Assembly: GCA_020444765.1 (NCBI GenBank)
Contig: JAGRHW010000036.1
Span: forward strand, 1-15,537
Reading direction: 5' to 3'
DNA from: Gammaproteobacteria bacterium
Lineage (GTDB): Bacteria; Pseudomonadota; Gammaproteobacteria; Granulosicoccales; Granulosicoccaceae
Length of the DNA: 15,537 bases
The notes below the pieces were generated by a model. The model saw only the letters and a program-made list of their open reading frames with translations, did not search any database and had not been told where the DNA came from. Position numbers and translations under genes: made by a program. Shown here piece by piece: positions 15,189 through 15,537 of this stretch. Within the stretch, counting starts at the first letter, position 1, and the number at the start of each line of letters is the position of its first letter.

Positions 15189-15537
15189 TCAGCAAACACG
15201 ATAACTTCCTCCGCGGCGTGCATCTCCCGCCCCGTCGAAGTGATCGTCCCGGGACACCACCGTATGCACGCCGCCGAAGAACAGATTTTTTTCGTCCCAG
15301 ATTCTGTTATCCGGAAAATGTTCCCGCAGGTTCTGCTCAACGCCAGGCCCAAACCCCTGTTCGACGTTGAGGCGCTCTCCTTCAAAATGCAAGCGCGGAC
15401 TGTTGACCGCCTGCTCGACATTCATATCGAATTCCATGATATTCAACAGCACTTGCAGTATGGCGGAACGGATACGATTGGATCCACCAGAACCGAAAAC
15501 AAAATCACGCTGATTACGGTAATCCCGCATCAACCCC
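15189..15537 (-). CDS. ggt: gamma-glutamyltransferase, C-terminal part (runs off window)
   Basis: The last 116 or so residues of a gamma-glutamyltranspeptidase; the frame stays open to the right edge. FGSGGSNRIRSAILQVLLNIMEF followed by EQAVNSPRLHFEGERLNVEQ is the family's small-subunit C-terminal signature. The Gly-Ser-Gly-Gly-Ser stretch resembles the oxyanion region of GGT. The nucleophilic threonine lies further upstream and is not visible. GGT is an Ntn-hydrolase, usually periplasmic, that splits glutathione and other gamma-glutamyl compounds to release glutamate. It may be the first gene of an operon with the methyltransferase and the DUF6232-like protein. The short tail after the HTVV segment is Arg/Gly-rich (DARRGGSYRVC), as in many GGTs. 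Confidence 0.88.
   Translation of the reverse strand, partial: GLMRDYRNQRDFVFGSGGSNRIRSAILQVLLNIMEFDMNVEQAVNSPRLHFEGERLNVEQGFGPGVEQNLREHFPDNRIWDEKNLFFGGVHTVVSRDDHFDGAGDARRGGSYRVC

Overview
The window looks like chromosomal DNA of a Gram-negative proteobacterium, most likely a gammaproteobacterium. GlnH, GlnP and GlnQ read almost like the Escherichia coli proteins. There is also a lipoprotein with a lipobox, an outer-membrane beta-barrel protein ending in Phe, and the AddAB-like repair pair common in beta- and gammaproteobacteria. Base composition is moderately GC-rich apart from one sharply AT-rich regulatory island near 5760-5820. No rRNA, tRNA, CRISPR array or intact insertion sequence was found.

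Layout. (1) 1-3205, minus strand: a two-gene repair operon, an AddB-like Fe-S nuclease followed with a 4-bp overlap by a UvrD/AddA-like helicase that runs off the left edge. (2) 3365-4357, plus: galE, ending in a hairpin shared with the convergent next gene. (3) 4402-10155: an amino-acid uptake and regulation locus. A class III aminotransferase (minus) is divergent from a plus-strand operon glnH-glnP-glnQ-C45 Ntn-hydrolase-rpiR. The 307-bp space between them holds two ATGCAAA/TTTGCAT palindromes about three helical turns apart and then a 161-bp foldback MITE with TAA target duplications. (4) 10209-13166, minus: a 985-residue lipoprotein built as [calcium-type TSP3 repeats - glycine-rich domain] x2. 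Its glycine-rich domains resemble the ligand-binding domain of animal ALK/LTK receptors. (5) 13449-13979, plus: a small outer-membrane beta-barrel protein divergent from the lipoprotein. (6) 13982-15537, minus: a probable operon reading from the right edge, with gamma-glutamyltransferase (C-terminal part), a phospholipid N-methyltransferase-like enzyme and a DUF6232-like two-helix membrane protein.

How the parts may work together. The glutamine-type transporter, the C45 acyltransferase/amidohydrolase, the aminotransferase and the RpiR/SIS regulator form a compact module. Overlapping genes (4, 11 and 53 bp) and the paired palindromes between the two divergent arms suggest local control by the RpiR protein. 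The MITE lies between these palindromes and glnH, so a transcript starting at the palindromes would carry a long hairpin in its leader.

The most unusual item is the duplicated TSP3/glycine-rich lipoprotein. The strongest regulatory finding is the twin palindromes plus MITE.
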